Below, in pieces: positions 50,730 to 59,458 of a stretch of DNA of 64,000 nt. Source of the DNA: Hymenobacter latericoloratus. Its GTDB lineage: Bacteria; Bacteroidota; Bacteroidia; Cytophagales; Hymenobacteraceae. The position numbers and the translations under genes are program-made. The notes under the pieces are model-generated. The model did not search any database and was not told where the DNA came from. It saw nothing but the letters and a program-made list of their open reading frames with translations. The stretch is from the NCBI RefSeq assembly GCF_014199535.1, contig NZ_JACHNV010000002.1, forward strand, positions 620,001-684,000, read 5' to 3'. Every line of letters begins with the position of its first letter. Position 1 is the first letter of the stretch.

Positions 50730-53066
50730 ATGAAACAGCTCACCGTTCTGTTGCTGGCCATTGTGCTGCTGGCTTTCCGGCCGGCCGCCGACCAGAAAAC
50801 CACCATTTTCCTGGTCGGCGACTCCACCATGTCCGACAAGCCCCTGGACAAAGCCGAGCGCGGCTGGGGCATGTACTTCAAGCAGTATTTCGATGAAGGC
50901 GTGACCATTCAGAACCACGCCATGAACGGCCGCAGCACCCGCAACTTCCGCCACGAAGGCCGCTGGGCGAAAGTGCTGGAGCAAGTGAAGCCCGGCGACT
51001 GGGTGTTTATTCAGTTCGGCCACAACGACAGCAAGCAGGAAGACACGGCCCGCTACGCCGCGCCCAAAACCGCCTACCGCCAAAACCTGACCCGCTACGT
51101 GCAGGAGGCCCGCGCCAAGGGCGCTAACCCGGTGCTGCTCACGCCCGTTGGCCGCCGCTACTTCGATGAGCAAGGCAAGCGCAAGGACGACCACGGCGAC
51201 TACCCCGGGGTAGTAAAGGAAGTTGCCAAAACTCAGAAGGTGCCCCTGATTGACCTGCACGAAACCAGCTGGGCGATGTACTCCCAGCTCGGCGACGCGG
51301 GCACCAAGCCCCTGTTCTGGAGCTACCAGAACGGTGCCAACAACACCAAGCTCGACAACACGCACTTCTCGGCCTACGGGGCGGAGCGCGTGGCCCAACT
51401 GGTAGCCCAGGACGTGAAGAAGATGAACCTGGGCATTGCCTCGCACCTGCAGCCGCTGGCCTTCGCGGGCAAATATCAGTATGACCTGCCCGTGGTACTG
51501 CAGCCCTATTTCCGCAAAGACACCTTTAACATTACCAAGTACGGGGCCGTGGCCGACGGGCAGACCCTGAACACCGAAGCCTTCCGCAAAGCCATTGACG
51601 ACTGCAGCAAGCAGGGTGGGGTAGTGCTGGTACCGCGCGGCCTGTGGCTGACGGGCCCCATTCAGCTGAAAAGCAATGTAAACCTACACGTAGCCAAAGG
51701 CGCCCTGGTGCAGTTCAGCAACAAGCTCTCTGACTACCAGCTCATCAAAACCAATTGGGAAGGCGAGGACGCCGTGCGCAACCAGTCGCCCATTTCGGGC
51801 TACGACCTGGAAAACATTGCCATTACCGGCCAGGGCACCTTCGATGGGGCCGGCGACGCGTGGCGCATGGTGAAAAAGGAAAAGCTGAACGCTGGTCAGT
51901 GGCAACGGTTGGTGAAGTCGGGAGGGGTAGTAGATGAGAAGGGTACTACCTGGTATCCCTCGGCCAGCTCCCTGAAAGGCTCCACGCTCAACAAGCCCTG
52001 GACCATTCCGGCCGGCCAACAGCCCGACTACAGCAAATACCAGGAGTTTAAGGATTTCCTGCGGCCCAACATGCTCAGCCTGCAGCGCTGCAAGCAAATT
52101 CTGCTGGAAGACTTCACCATTCAAAACTCCCCGGCCTGGACGATTCACCCCCTGCTTTGCGACAACATCACCCTGCGCAACGTAACAGCCAAAAACCCCT
52201 GGTACGGCCAGAATACCGACGCCCTCGACCTGGAATCCTGCCGCAACGGCTTGGTGGAAGGCTGCACGTTTGACGTGGGCGACGACGGCATCTGCATCAA
52301 GTCGGGCCGCGACGAGGAAGGCCGCAAGCGCGGCGTGCCCACCGAGAACTTCATCATCCGCGACACGAAAGTGTACCACGCCCACGGCGGCTTCGTAATC
52401 GGCTCGGAAATGTCGGGCGGGGCCCGCAACATTTACGTGAGCAACTGCACCTTCATGGGCACCGATGTGGGCCTACGCTTCAAAACTACCCGGGGCCGCG
52501 GGGGGGTAGTAGAAAACATCTTCGTGGACGGTGTGGACATGACCGACATTGCCGGCGAGGCCATCCTGTTCGATATGTACTACGCCGCCAAGGACCCGGT
52601 GCAGGTAAACGGCGAGGCCTTCGGTATTCCCGAAATCAAGGCCGAGCCCCTGAACGAGGGCACCCCCCAGTTCAAGAGCTTCCGCATCAAAAACGTGACG
52701 TGCAAGGGCGCTAACACTGGTATTCTGGTGCGAGGACTGCCGGAAATGGCCATCCAGGACGTGGACATTGAAAACACGGTACTGGAAAGCAACAAGGGCC
52801 TCGTGTGCCAGGAAGCCGACGGCATCCGTCTCAAGAACGTGACCTTACTTTCCAAGCAAACCAACCCGGTAATGGAAGTACAGAACAGCCGCAACATCAG
52901 CCTCGATAACATCCGCTACGCCCCCGGCGCCGACCTGCTGCTGCGCGTTACCGGTAGCCGCAGCAAAGCCGTGAGCCTACGCAACACCGACACCAAAGCC
53001 GCCAAAAAAGGCTTGGAAACCGGCGAGAAGGTAGCCAAGAAGACGGTGACCGTGTCGAAAATGTAG
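50730..53066 (+). CDS. Two-domain pectinase: CE12 rhamnogalacturonan acetylesterase + GH28 polygalacturonase
   Basis: The 778-residue protein fuses two enzymes. After a short signal peptide, an SGNH esterase domain (residues ~23-245) shows GDST with catalytic Ser32, NHAMNGRSTR, QFGHNDSKQ and LDNTHFSAYG with the Asp-His pair: a CE12 rhamnogalacturonan acetylesterase. A GH28 domain starts near residue 262 (NITKYGAVADGQTLNTEAF) and keeps the catalytic set: NTDALD near 495, GDDGICIKSG near 517, HAHGG near 548 and RFKTTRGRGG near 583. It should remove acetyl groups and then cut galacturonan. ATG 50730 gives the signal peptide. It is first in the locus. Confidence 0.92.
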   Translation: MKQLTVLLLAIVLLAFRPAADQKTTIFLVGDSTMSDKPLDKAERGWGMYFKQYFDEGVTIQNHAMNGRSTRNFRHEGRWAKVLEQVKPGDWVFIQFGHNDSKQEDTARYAAPKTAYRQNLTRYVQEARAKGANPVLLTPVGRRYFDEQGKRKDDHGDYPGVVKEVAKTQKVPLIDLHETSWAMYSQLGDAGTKPLFWSYQNGANNTKLDNTHFSAYGAERVAQLVAQDVKKMNLGIASHLQPLAFAGKYQYDLPVVLQPYFRKDTFNITKYGAVADGQTLNTEAFRKAIDDCSKQGGVVLVPRGLWLTGPIQLKSNVNLHVAKGALVQFSNKLSDYQLIKTNWEGEDAVRNQSPISGYDLENIAITGQGTFDGAGDAWRMVKKEKLNAGQWQRLVKSGGVVDEKGTTWYPSASSLKGSTLNKPWTIPAGQQPDYSKYQEFKDFLRPNMLSLQRCKQILLEDFTIQNSPAWTIHPLLCDNITLRNVTAKNPWYGQNTDALDLESCRNGLVEGCTFDVGDDGICIKSGRDEEGRKRGVPTENFIIRDTKVYHAHGGFVIGSEMSGGARNIYVSNCTFMGTDVGLRFKTTRGRGGVVENIFVDGVDMTDIAGEAILFDMYYAAKDPVQVNGEAFGIPEIKAEPLNEGTPQFKSFRIKNVTCKGANTGILVRGLPEMAIQDVDIENTVLESNKGLVCQEADGIRLKNVTLLSKQTNPVMEVQNSRNISLDNIRYAPGADLLLRVTGSRSKAVSLRNTDTKAAKKGLETGEKVAKKTVTVSKM

Positions 53067-53090
53067 CGGTTTGCCCGCTCGTTCTGGCGG

Positions 53091-53225
53091 GCGCCTCACC
53101 CCCCGGCCCCCTCTCCGGTGGAGAGGGGGAGCCTGACAAGAAAACGACAACACGTACGCCTGCTCCCGGCATCCGAATTGTTCGGCTCCCCGTCTCCACC
53201 GGAGAGGGGGCCGGGGGTGAGGCGC
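53091..53225. repeat. Long inverted repeat of the GCCTCACCCCC family
   Basis: The arms 53091-53124 and 53193-53225 pair over 33 positions with a single one-base bulge, and shorter inner arms (GGGGAGCC with GGCTCCCC) extend the stem. The spacer between the CE12-GH28 and GH105 genes is almost all this element. GC-rich repeats of this wording are common in several phyla, from memory. Confidence 0.85.
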
Positions 53226-53246
53226 ACCATCAGCACATCCCTACCC

Positions 53247-55181
53247 ATGCTCTCTCGCCGCTTCCTCCTTTCCGGCCTGCTACTCGCTTCTCTGTCAACT
53301 CAAGCCCAGACCACGCCTGCTAGCTCGCGGCCCATGTCGCAGCGCATGGCGGACGCCTTTATCAGCTGGCACCCGGACTCCATCCTGATTGGTAACCGCA
53401 AAACGGCCCGTTGGGACTACGAGCAGGGGCTGATGCTGAAAGCCCTGGAACGGGTGTGGCAGCGCACCGGCGACGGGCGCTACTTCACCTACATCCAGAA
53501 AGACCTCGACCAGTTCGTGCGCCCCGATGGCACCATCCGGACCTACAAGCTGGAAGACTATAACCTCGATAACCTGACCACCGGGCACATCCTGCTCACG
53601 GTGGGGCAGATGTCGGTGCCCCAGGCCGAGAAGTACCAGAGGGCGGCCCAGCTGCTTCGCAAGCAGCTAGAAGGACAGCCGCGCACCAAGGCCGGCGGCT
53701 TCTGGCACAAGAAGGTGTACCCCAACCAAATGTGGCTGGATGGCCTCTACATGGCCGAACCCTTCTACGCTGAATACAGCAAGGTATTCAACCAGCCCGC
53801 CGGCTTTGATGATGTAGCCAAGCAGTTTGCTCTGATTGAAAAGAACCTCGTGGACCCCAAAACCGGCCTGCTCTACCACGGCTATGATGAAAGCCGGGAG
53901 CAAAAGTGGGCTAACAAAACTACTGGCCAGTCGCCGAACTTCTGGGACCGGGGTATGGGTTGGTACGCCATGGCGCTGGTAGATGTGCTGGATTACTTCC
54001 CCGAGAACCACCCCCAGCGCCAGCAGCTCATCAAAGATGTGCAGCGACTGGCTCCGGTACTGGCCAAGTACCAGGATTCGAAAACAGGTACTTGGGCCTT
54101 GGTAGTCGATCAGGCTTCGCGCAAAGGCAACTACCAGGAGGCCTCCGGAAGCAGCATGTTTGTGTATTTCCTGCAGAAGGGCGTGCGCATGGGCTACCTC
54201 GATAAGAAGTACGCCGACGTGGCCCGCAAAGGCTACGACGGTCTGCTGAAACAGTTCGTAGCTACTGAAACCGGCGACGCCCTGGCCTTCAATGGCACAG
54301 TGAGCGTAGGCGGCCTCGGCGGCAACCCCTACCGCGACGGCAGCTTCGAGTACTACCTCTCGGAACCCCTGCGTAAGAACGATTTGAAGGGGGTAGGGCC
54401 GTTTATCCTGGCTAGCGTGGAAATGGAAGTGGCCGCCGACAGCAAGCTGGGCAGCGGCAAAACCGTGGCCGTAGACAATTACTTCAACCACGAGCTGCGC
54501 AAGAACTCCCTCAGCGGGCAGGAGGAACCCTGGCACTATACCTGGCAGGACCGCACCCACGGGGGCTTCTACTTCTGGGGCCAGCAGTTCCGCGACCTGG
54601 GCGCCAAAACCGCTACCATCAGCACCGCGCCCACTGCTACCTCCCTCAAAGGCGTCAATGTGTACATCATCGTGGACCCTGACACCAAAAAGGAAACGCC
54701 CAAGCCTAACTTCGTGCAGCCCGCCGATGTGCAGGCCCTGACCAAGTGGGTGAAGGACGGCGGCACGCTGGTGCTTATGGCCAACGATACCAGCAACTGC
54801 GAGATTCCGCGCTTCAATACCCTGGCTCAGGCCTTCGGTATTCAATTCAAGTCCCTGAACCTGAATATGGTGAAGGGCAGTCAGTTTGAGCAAGGCAAAG
54901 TGGCGCTGCCGGCTGGCAACGCCGTGTTCAAGAATGCCCGCACGGCCTACATCAAGGAACTGGCCCCGCTGGACGTGAAAGCCCCGGCCCAGCCGGTTAT
55001 TACCCAAGATGGCCACGTCATCATCGCTACGGCCAAGGTGGGCAAGGGCACTGTTTTCGCCGTGGGCGACCCGTGGCTATACAACGAGTACGTGGATGGC
55101 CGCAAGATTCCGGCCGAGTACCAGAACTTCCAGGCAGCGAAGGACCTGGCGGCCTGGCTGCTGCAACAGGCTGGCCGCTAA
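53247..55181 (+). CDS. GH105 unsaturated rhamnogalacturonyl hydrolase with C-terminal DUF4350-like domain
   Basis: The 644-residue protein has a signal peptide (LLSGLLLASLSTQAQ). Residues ~30-420 form the (alpha/alpha)6 barrel of GH105. Motifs include TARWDYEQGLMLKALERVW, WLDGLYMAEPFYAEY and NFWDRGMGWYAMALVD, where the Asp before RGMGWYAM matches the catalytic Asp in YteR-like enzymes. Residues ~450-640 form a second domain (VNVYIIVDPDTKK, then KWVKDGGTLVLMANDTSN) that looks DUF4350-like. GH105 removes the unsaturated uronic acid left by pectate or rhamnogalacturonan lyases. ATG 53247 gives the signal. Confidence 0.9.
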   Translation: MLSRRFLLSGLLLASLSTQAQTTPASSRPMSQRMADAFISWHPDSILIGNRKTARWDYEQGLMLKALERVWQRTGDGRYFTYIQKDLDQFVRPDGTIRTYKLEDYNLDNLTTGHILLTVGQMSVPQAEKYQRAAQLLRKQLEGQPRTKAGGFWHKKVYPNQMWLDGLYMAEPFYAEYSKVFNQPAGFDDVAKQFALIEKNLVDPKTGLLYHGYDESREQKWANKTTGQSPNFWDRGMGWYAMALVDVLDYFPENHPQRQQLIKDVQRLAPVLAKYQDSKTGTWALVVDQASRKGNYQEASGSSMFVYFLQKGVRMGYLDKKYADVARKGYDGLLKQFVATETGDALAFNGTVSVGGLGGNPYRDGSFEYYLSEPLRKNDLKGVGPFILASVEMEVAADSKLGSGKTVAVDNYFNHELRKNSLSGQEEPWHYTWQDRTHGGFYFWGQQFRDLGAKTATISTAPTATSLKGVNVYIIVDPDTKKETPKPNFVQPADVQALTKWVKDGGTLVLMANDTSNCEIPRFNTLAQAFGIQFKSLNLNMVKGSQFEQGKVALPAGNAVFKNARTAYIKELAPLDVKAPAQPVITQDGHVIIATAKVGKGTVFAVGDPWLYNEYVDGRKIPAEYQNFQAAKDLAAWLLQQAGR

Positions 55182-55245
55182 ACAGGTAGCGCCCCGGCAA
55201 CTGGCTCTGGTGAGTGGGGCGGTGGTCGGGGCGCATTGCTTCGTG

Positions 55246-55317
55246 TCATTCCGACGCAGGAGGAATCTGAGTCAAGCCATTGGATGAATAACCCAGATTC
55301 CTCCTGCGTCGGAATGA
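55246..55317. repeat. Perfect 24-bp inverted repeat
   Basis: The arms 55246-55269 and 55294-55317 are perfect complements with a 24-nt loop, in the spacer between the GH105 and GH43 genes. The words (ATTCCGACGCAGGAGGAATC) look like an intergenic repeat family that is dispersed in Bacteroidota. It may also form a strong hairpin in the transcript. Confidence 0.85.
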
Positions 55318-55357
55318 TAGTTCTTCTTGCTTCTTCGCTACCCTGTCCTTGCTGCCT

Positions 55358-56977
55358 ATGCGCCGACTTCTTTCCCTATTGCTGCTCTTGCCGCTGGGCT
55401 CCTGGGCTCAATCTACTTTATCAAAAGTATGGGTGCCGGACCTGGGCAACGGGACGTATAAGAACCCGGTTCTTTACGCCGACTACTCTGACCCCGACGT
55501 GGTGCGGGTGGGGGAGGACTACTACCTCACCTCATCGAGTTTTAATGCCGCGCCGGGCCTGCAAATCCTGCACTCCCGCGACCTAGTGAACTGGACCATC
55601 ATCGGGGCAGCGTTTACGGAGCAACTGCCCAAGGCGCGCTACAGTGAGCCCCAGCACGGCAACGGCGTATGGGCCCCGGCCATCCGCTACCACCGCAAGG
55701 AGTTCTACATCTACTACCCCGACCCCGACCTGGGCATCTTCGTGACCAAGGCGAAGAACCCGGCCGGGCCCTGGAGCACGCCCGTGTGCATCAAGGAAGC
55801 GAAGGGCTGGATTGACCCCTGCCCGCTCTGGGACGAGGATGGCCGGGCCTACCTCGTGCACGGCTTTGCGGGCTCCCGGGCTGGCATCAAAACCATCCTG
55901 GCGGTGTCGCCGATGGCACCCGACGGCCTGAGCCTGACCGGGCCCGATGCGTTGGTATTCGACGGGCACCAAGGTCACCCGACGCTGGAAGGGCCGAAGT
56001 TTTACAAGCGCCGTGGCTACTATTATATCTTCGCGCCGGCTGGGGGCGTACCCACCGGCTGGCAACTGGTGCTACGTTCCAAAAACGTGTACGGCCCTTA
56101 CGAAGAGCGCATTGTGATGGACCAGGGCAAAACGCCCATCAATGGGCCGCACCAGGGCGCCTGGGTTGATACTAACGCGGGCGAAGACTGGTTTCTGCAC
56201 TTCCAGGACCAGGGGCCCTACGGCCGGGTGGTGCACCTGCAGCCTATGCAGTGGAAAAACGACTGGCCTGTTATCGGGGAGGACCCCGACGGTGACGGCA
56301 AAGGCCAGCCCGTACTGACCTACCGTAAACCGCGAGTTAAAGCCAAGGCTCAGCCCCCGGCTACCCCACTAACTTCCGACGAGTTCAGCAGCAACCAGCT
56401 GGGCCTGCAGTGGCAGTGGCACGCCAACCCCCAGGACTACTGGGCCTACCTCAACGGGCCGCAGGGGTACCTGCGCCTCTACGCCATGCCATTGGCCGAG
56501 GGCTACAAAAACCTCTGGCAGCAGCCCAATTTACTATTACAAAAGCTGCCCGCCGAGGTGTTCACCGTTACCACCAAGCTGCGCTTCGATTCCCGCCTGG
56601 ATGGTGAAAAAGTGGGCTTGGTAATGATGGGCTTGGATTACGCCTACCTCTCGCTAACCAACCAAGGCGGCAAACTGCAGCTCAGCCAAAGCACCTGCCT
56701 GAACGCCGACAAAAGCACCGCAGAAACCACCACGCCCGCCGTGGAAGTGCCCGCCGCCCAGGCCAAGCAGCCCCTCTACCTGCGCGTAGCCGTAAAAGCC
56801 GGCGCCAAGTGCCAGTTCAGCTACAGCCTCGACGGCCAGACCTTTCAGCCCCTCGGTCCCGAGTTTCAGGCCCGCGAAGGCAAGTGGATTGGGGCCAAAG
56901 TCGGCCTGTTCGCTACCCGCCCCGGCAAGTTCAACGACTCCGGCAGCGCTGACATTGATTGGTTTCGGGTGGAGTAA
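55358..56977 (+). CDS. Glycoside hydrolase family 43 (arabinosidase/xylosidase-type)
   Basis: The 539-residue protein has a signal peptide (LLSLLLLLPLGSWAQ), a five-blade beta-propeller and a C-terminal beta-sandwich. Catalytic residues are visible: the Asp of ADYSDPDVVRVGEDYYLT, the Asp of GWIDPCPLWDEDGRAYLVH, and the Glu of HPTLEGPKFYKRRGYYYI. The C-terminal sandwich starts near residue 330 (LTSDEFSSNQLGLQWQWHANP). The plan resembles GH43 subfamily 12, which acts on arabinan or rhamnogalacturonan side chains. ATG 55358 gives the signal peptide. It is the third enzyme gene in the locus. Confidence 0.9.
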   Translation: MRRLLSLLLLLPLGSWAQSTLSKVWVPDLGNGTYKNPVLYADYSDPDVVRVGEDYYLTSSSFNAAPGLQILHSRDLVNWTIIGAAFTEQLPKARYSEPQHGNGVWAPAIRYHRKEFYIYYPDPDLGIFVTKAKNPAGPWSTPVCIKEAKGWIDPCPLWDEDGRAYLVHGFAGSRAGIKTILAVSPMAPDGLSLTGPDALVFDGHQGHPTLEGPKFYKRRGYYYIFAPAGGVPTGWQLVLRSKNVYGPYEERIVMDQGKTPINGPHQGAWVDTNAGEDWFLHFQDQGPYGRVVHLQPMQWKNDWPVIGEDPDGDGKGQPVLTYRKPRVKAKAQPPATPLTSDEFSSNQLGLQWQWHANPQDYWAYLNGPQGYLRLYAMPLAEGYKNLWQQPNLLLQKLPAEVFTVTTKLRFDSRLDGEKVGLVMMGLDYAYLSLTNQGGKLQLSQSTCLNADKSTAETTTPAVEVPAAQAKQPLYLRVAVKAGAKCQFSYSLDGQTFQPLGPEFQAREGKWIGAKVGLFATRPGKFNDSGSADIDWFRVE

Positions 56978-57012
56978 AGCGTGTCCTAGCGAGGCGGCAT
57001 GATGCCATTCGG

Positions 57013-57207
57013 CCTACCCCTTGAAATGTGACAAACCCTTTCCAGCTGTCATGGCGAGGGCACCGAAGCCATCCTTCCTTTCTCCTGTGCTAAGCCTGAT
57101 AAACCGACAAGCCCTTGGCGCCAGCACGGTCGTCAAGGGCTTGTCACATTTCAGGGGGTAGGGCGTTAGTCAGGAAGGATGGCTTCGTCGTGCCTCCTCG
57201 CCATGAC
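57013..57207. repeat. Compound inverted repeat between convergent genes
   Basis: The element fills the spacer between the GH43 gene and the lacI-type gene. Arm 57048-57078 pairs with 57173-57207 with small indels; 57013-57034 pairs with 57141-57162; and 57107-57117 pairs perfectly with 57134-57144. The arms overlap in order, so at least two folds are possible. Confidence 0.75.
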
Positions 57208-57209
57208 AT

Positions 57210-58244
57210 TCACAATTTCACCACTTCACTACTTGTCATCGTGGAGCTGCGCACGATGAGCTCCGTCGGGATTTTGACGGTTTCAATGGGGAGGGCGCGG
57301 TGCTTGCGCTCAATCTGGTCGATGAGGCGCTCGGCGGCCACCTGCCCGATTTCGGTGGCGGGCTGCACCACCGTGCTCAGGGGCGGGGCCAGAAAATCAG
57401 CCACGTTGAGGTTGGTAAAACCGATGAGCGACACATCCTCCGGGATGTGCAGGTTGCGCTGGCGCAGGGCCTGCAGGCAGCCCACGGCCAGGCGGTCGGA
57501 GGCGGTAAAAAACGCATCGGGCGGGGCGGAGTGGCGCATCAGCTCGTCCACCATGGGGCCTACCTCGTCGGGCCCGAAGGTGCCGTAGCGAATCAGACTT
57601 TCATCGAATTCCAGCCCGTGCTTCTCCAAAGCGGCCCGGTAGCCGGCCAGGCGCTCTTGCGTGATGCTGAGCCAGGGCTGAATGGTGAGATGAGCAATGC
57701 GCCGGCGGCCCGACTGAATCAGGTGCTCGGTGGCGGCAAAGGCCCCGCCGAAATTGTCGGCTACTACCTTGGTTACGTTCAGATCGGCCGAAACCCGGTC
57801 AAACAGCACCAGGGGCACGTTTTTATCCAGCACTTCCTGCAGGTGGGCCACGTCGGAGGTTTCACTGGACAAGGACATCAGCAGCCCATCTACCTTCCTC
57901 GACATGGATTGCTGCACGTTAGCTACCTCCCGCTCGTAGGATTCCTGGCTTTGGAAGATGATAACGTGGTAGCCCCGGTTGTAGGCAATGGCCTCGATGC
58001 CGTTGATGGCCTGCGAGAAGAAGTAGTTGGCAATCTGGGGCAGAATAACCCCAATGGCCCGGCTGGCGCTACCCTTCAGGCTCAGGGCAATTGGGTTGGG
58101 GCGATAGTTCAGGCGCTCAGCGCATTCCATCACCAGGCGCTTGGTTTCGGGGTTGATTTCGTAGCTCCCGCGCAGTGCCCTCGATACGGTAGAAGTAGAG
58201 ATACCCAGCTCGCGGGCAATGTCTTTAATCGTGTACGTTTCCAC
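57210..58244 (-). CDS. LacI-family transcriptional regulator
   Basis: The 344-residue protein has an N-terminal helix-turn-helix (YTIKDIARELGISTSTVSRALRGSYEINPETKR), a hinge (YRPNPIALSLKGS) and a periplasmic-binding-like sensor domain (IGVILPQIANYFFSQAINGIEAIA). The start is GTG at 58244, which places the helix-turn-helix at residue 3, as is normal. It is transcribed away from kduD. The likely targets are the 33-bp elements at 58405 and 50548. The effector could be a pectin breakdown product such as KDG or DKI, inferred from its neighbours. Confidence 0.93.
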   Translation of the reverse strand: METYTIKDIARELGISTSTVSRALRGSYEINPETKRLVMECAERLNYRPNPIALSLKGSASRAIGVILPQIANYFFSQAINGIEAIAYNRGYHVIIFQSQESYEREVANVQQSMSRKVDGLLMSLSSETSDVAHLQEVLDKNVPLVLFDRVSADLNVTKVVADNFGGAFAATEHLIQSGRRRIAHLTIQPWLSITQERLAGYRAALEKHGLEFDESLIRYGTFGPDEVGPMVDELMRHSAPPDAFFTASDRLAVGCLQALRQRNLHIPEDVSLIGFTNLNVADFLAPPLSTVVQPATEIGQVAAERLIDQIERKHRALPIETVKIPTELIVRSSTMTSSEVVKL

Positions 58245-58404
58245 AGGCAGAGGCAACAGGAAGGTGGGACGGGTAGGAGAGTGGGTACTTACTAAAGTCC
58301 AAGAAACAAGCCGGTAGCAACCAACGGGTTCCGGGCCTGAAAAGTAGAAATACCCGCCGGATATAGAGCCATTGCTGCCGCCGAAACCGCGCAATTAGTC
58401 GAAT

Positions 58405-58483
58405 GGCAACGTTCCCGACATCGTTTGCGCAAATTATTAAGATCATCCTCTTCCGTTTCGGAAAAGCATCATTTAACCTTAAT
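58405..58483 (+). promoter_or_regulatory. Candidate LacI-type operator and conserved promoter box, kduD side
   Basis: This element at 58405-58437 (GGCAACGTTCCCGACATCG, then TTTGCGCAAA) agrees with 50548-50580 at 26 of 33 positions. TAACCTTAAT follows at 58474-58483, 69 nt from the element start, as in the other copy. It lies between the lacI-type gene and kduD and may control both. Confidence 0.65.
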
Positions 58484-58555
58484 CATGCTGATGGACAGTC
58501 GGCTGCTTCAAAAGTACACCGGATTTCTCCGAAAAGTTTATAAACCTGCTTGCTC

Positions 58556-59326
58556 ATGTCTGCTGCTTCCTGGTTCGATTTATCTGGTAAAATAGCCCTC
58601 GTGACGGGCTGTAACAAGGGAATCGGGCAGGCTATGGCACTCGGACTGGCCGAGGCCGGCGCCGACATCATCGGGGTATCGGCCTCCCTACCCCCGCGCG
58701 GCTCCGAAACCGAGCGGCAAGTGCAGGCCCTGGGCCGGCAGTTTCACGCCTACCAGGCCGATTTCAGCCAGCGCGAGCAGGTAGATGCCTTTATCAGCCG
58801 GGTGCAGCAGGATTTCCCCCGCCTGGATATTCTGGTCAACAACGCCGGCACCATTCAGCGCGCCCCCGCCGCCGAGCACGCCGATGAGCTCTGGGACAAC
58901 GTGTTGGCTATTAACCTGGATGCCCCGTTCCGGCTGGCCCGCGCCCTGGGTGGGCGCATGCTGGAGCAGGGCGCGGGCAAAATCATCTTCACGGCTTCCC
59001 TGCTCACGTTTCAGGGCGGCATCAACGTGCCGGGCTACGCGGCCAGCAAGGGCGCCATCGGCTCTCTGGTGAAAGCCCTGGCTAACGAGTGGGCTGGCCG
59101 CGGCGTGAACGTGAATGCCATTGCCCCCGGCTACATCGCCACCGACAATACCCACGCCCTGCGCCAGGACCCCGACCGCTCCCAGAGCATTCTGGCCCGC
59201 ATCCCGGCCGGCCGCTGGGGCACCCCCCAGGACTTCAAAGCCCCCACCGTTTTTCTGGCTTCGGCCGCTTCTGATTACATCCATGGCACCATCCTCACCG
59301 TCGATGGCGGCTGGATGGGACGATAG
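58556..59326 (+). CDS. kduD: 2-dehydro-3-deoxy-D-gluconate 5-dehydrogenase
   Basis: The 256-residue short-chain dehydrogenase has the NAD site VTGCNKGIGQAMALGLAEAGAD and the catalytic Ser-Tyr-Lys as FTASLLTFQGG and VPGYAASKGAIGSL. LVNNAGTIQRAPAAEH is the KduD-type active site region. It converts 2,5-diketo-3-deoxygluconate to KDG in pectin use. ATG 58556 (MSAASWFDLSGK) is the expected start. Its position next to KduI and the SusC/D genes supports the call. It may lead an operon with kduI, susC and susD. Confidence 0.93.
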   Translation: MSAASWFDLSGKIALVTGCNKGIGQAMALGLAEAGADIIGVSASLPPRGSETERQVQALGRQFHAYQADFSQREQVDAFISRVQQDFPRLDILVNNAGTIQRAPAAEHADELWDNVLAINLDAPFRLARALGGRMLEQGAGKIIFTASLLTFQGGINVPGYAASKGAIGSLVKALANEWAGRGVNVNAIAPGYIATDNTHALRQDPDRSQSILARIPAGRWGTPQDFKAPTVFLASAASDYIHGTILTVDGGWMGR

Positions 59327-59331
59327 AATAC

Positions 59332-59457
59332 CTGAGTAAGCTGAGTAGCTGAATGGCCTGCTCGCTTCCGCCAGAACCCTGTTTTCGCTCTACCCCCTTT
59401 CTGTGTCCACCTACTGAGCTGCCCTGCTGGCTCAGTTACTCAAATACCCAGCTACTC
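59332..59457. repeat. Spacer inverted repeat, GAGTAAC family
   Basis: Left words TGAGTAA (59333-59339) and GAGTAGCTG (59343-59351) have inverse partners TTACTCA (59436-59442) and CAGCTACTC (59449-59457). The right arm ends one base before the kduI start. The same word set occurs in the spacer at 12943-13074. Confidence 0.6.
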
Positions 59458-59458
59458 C

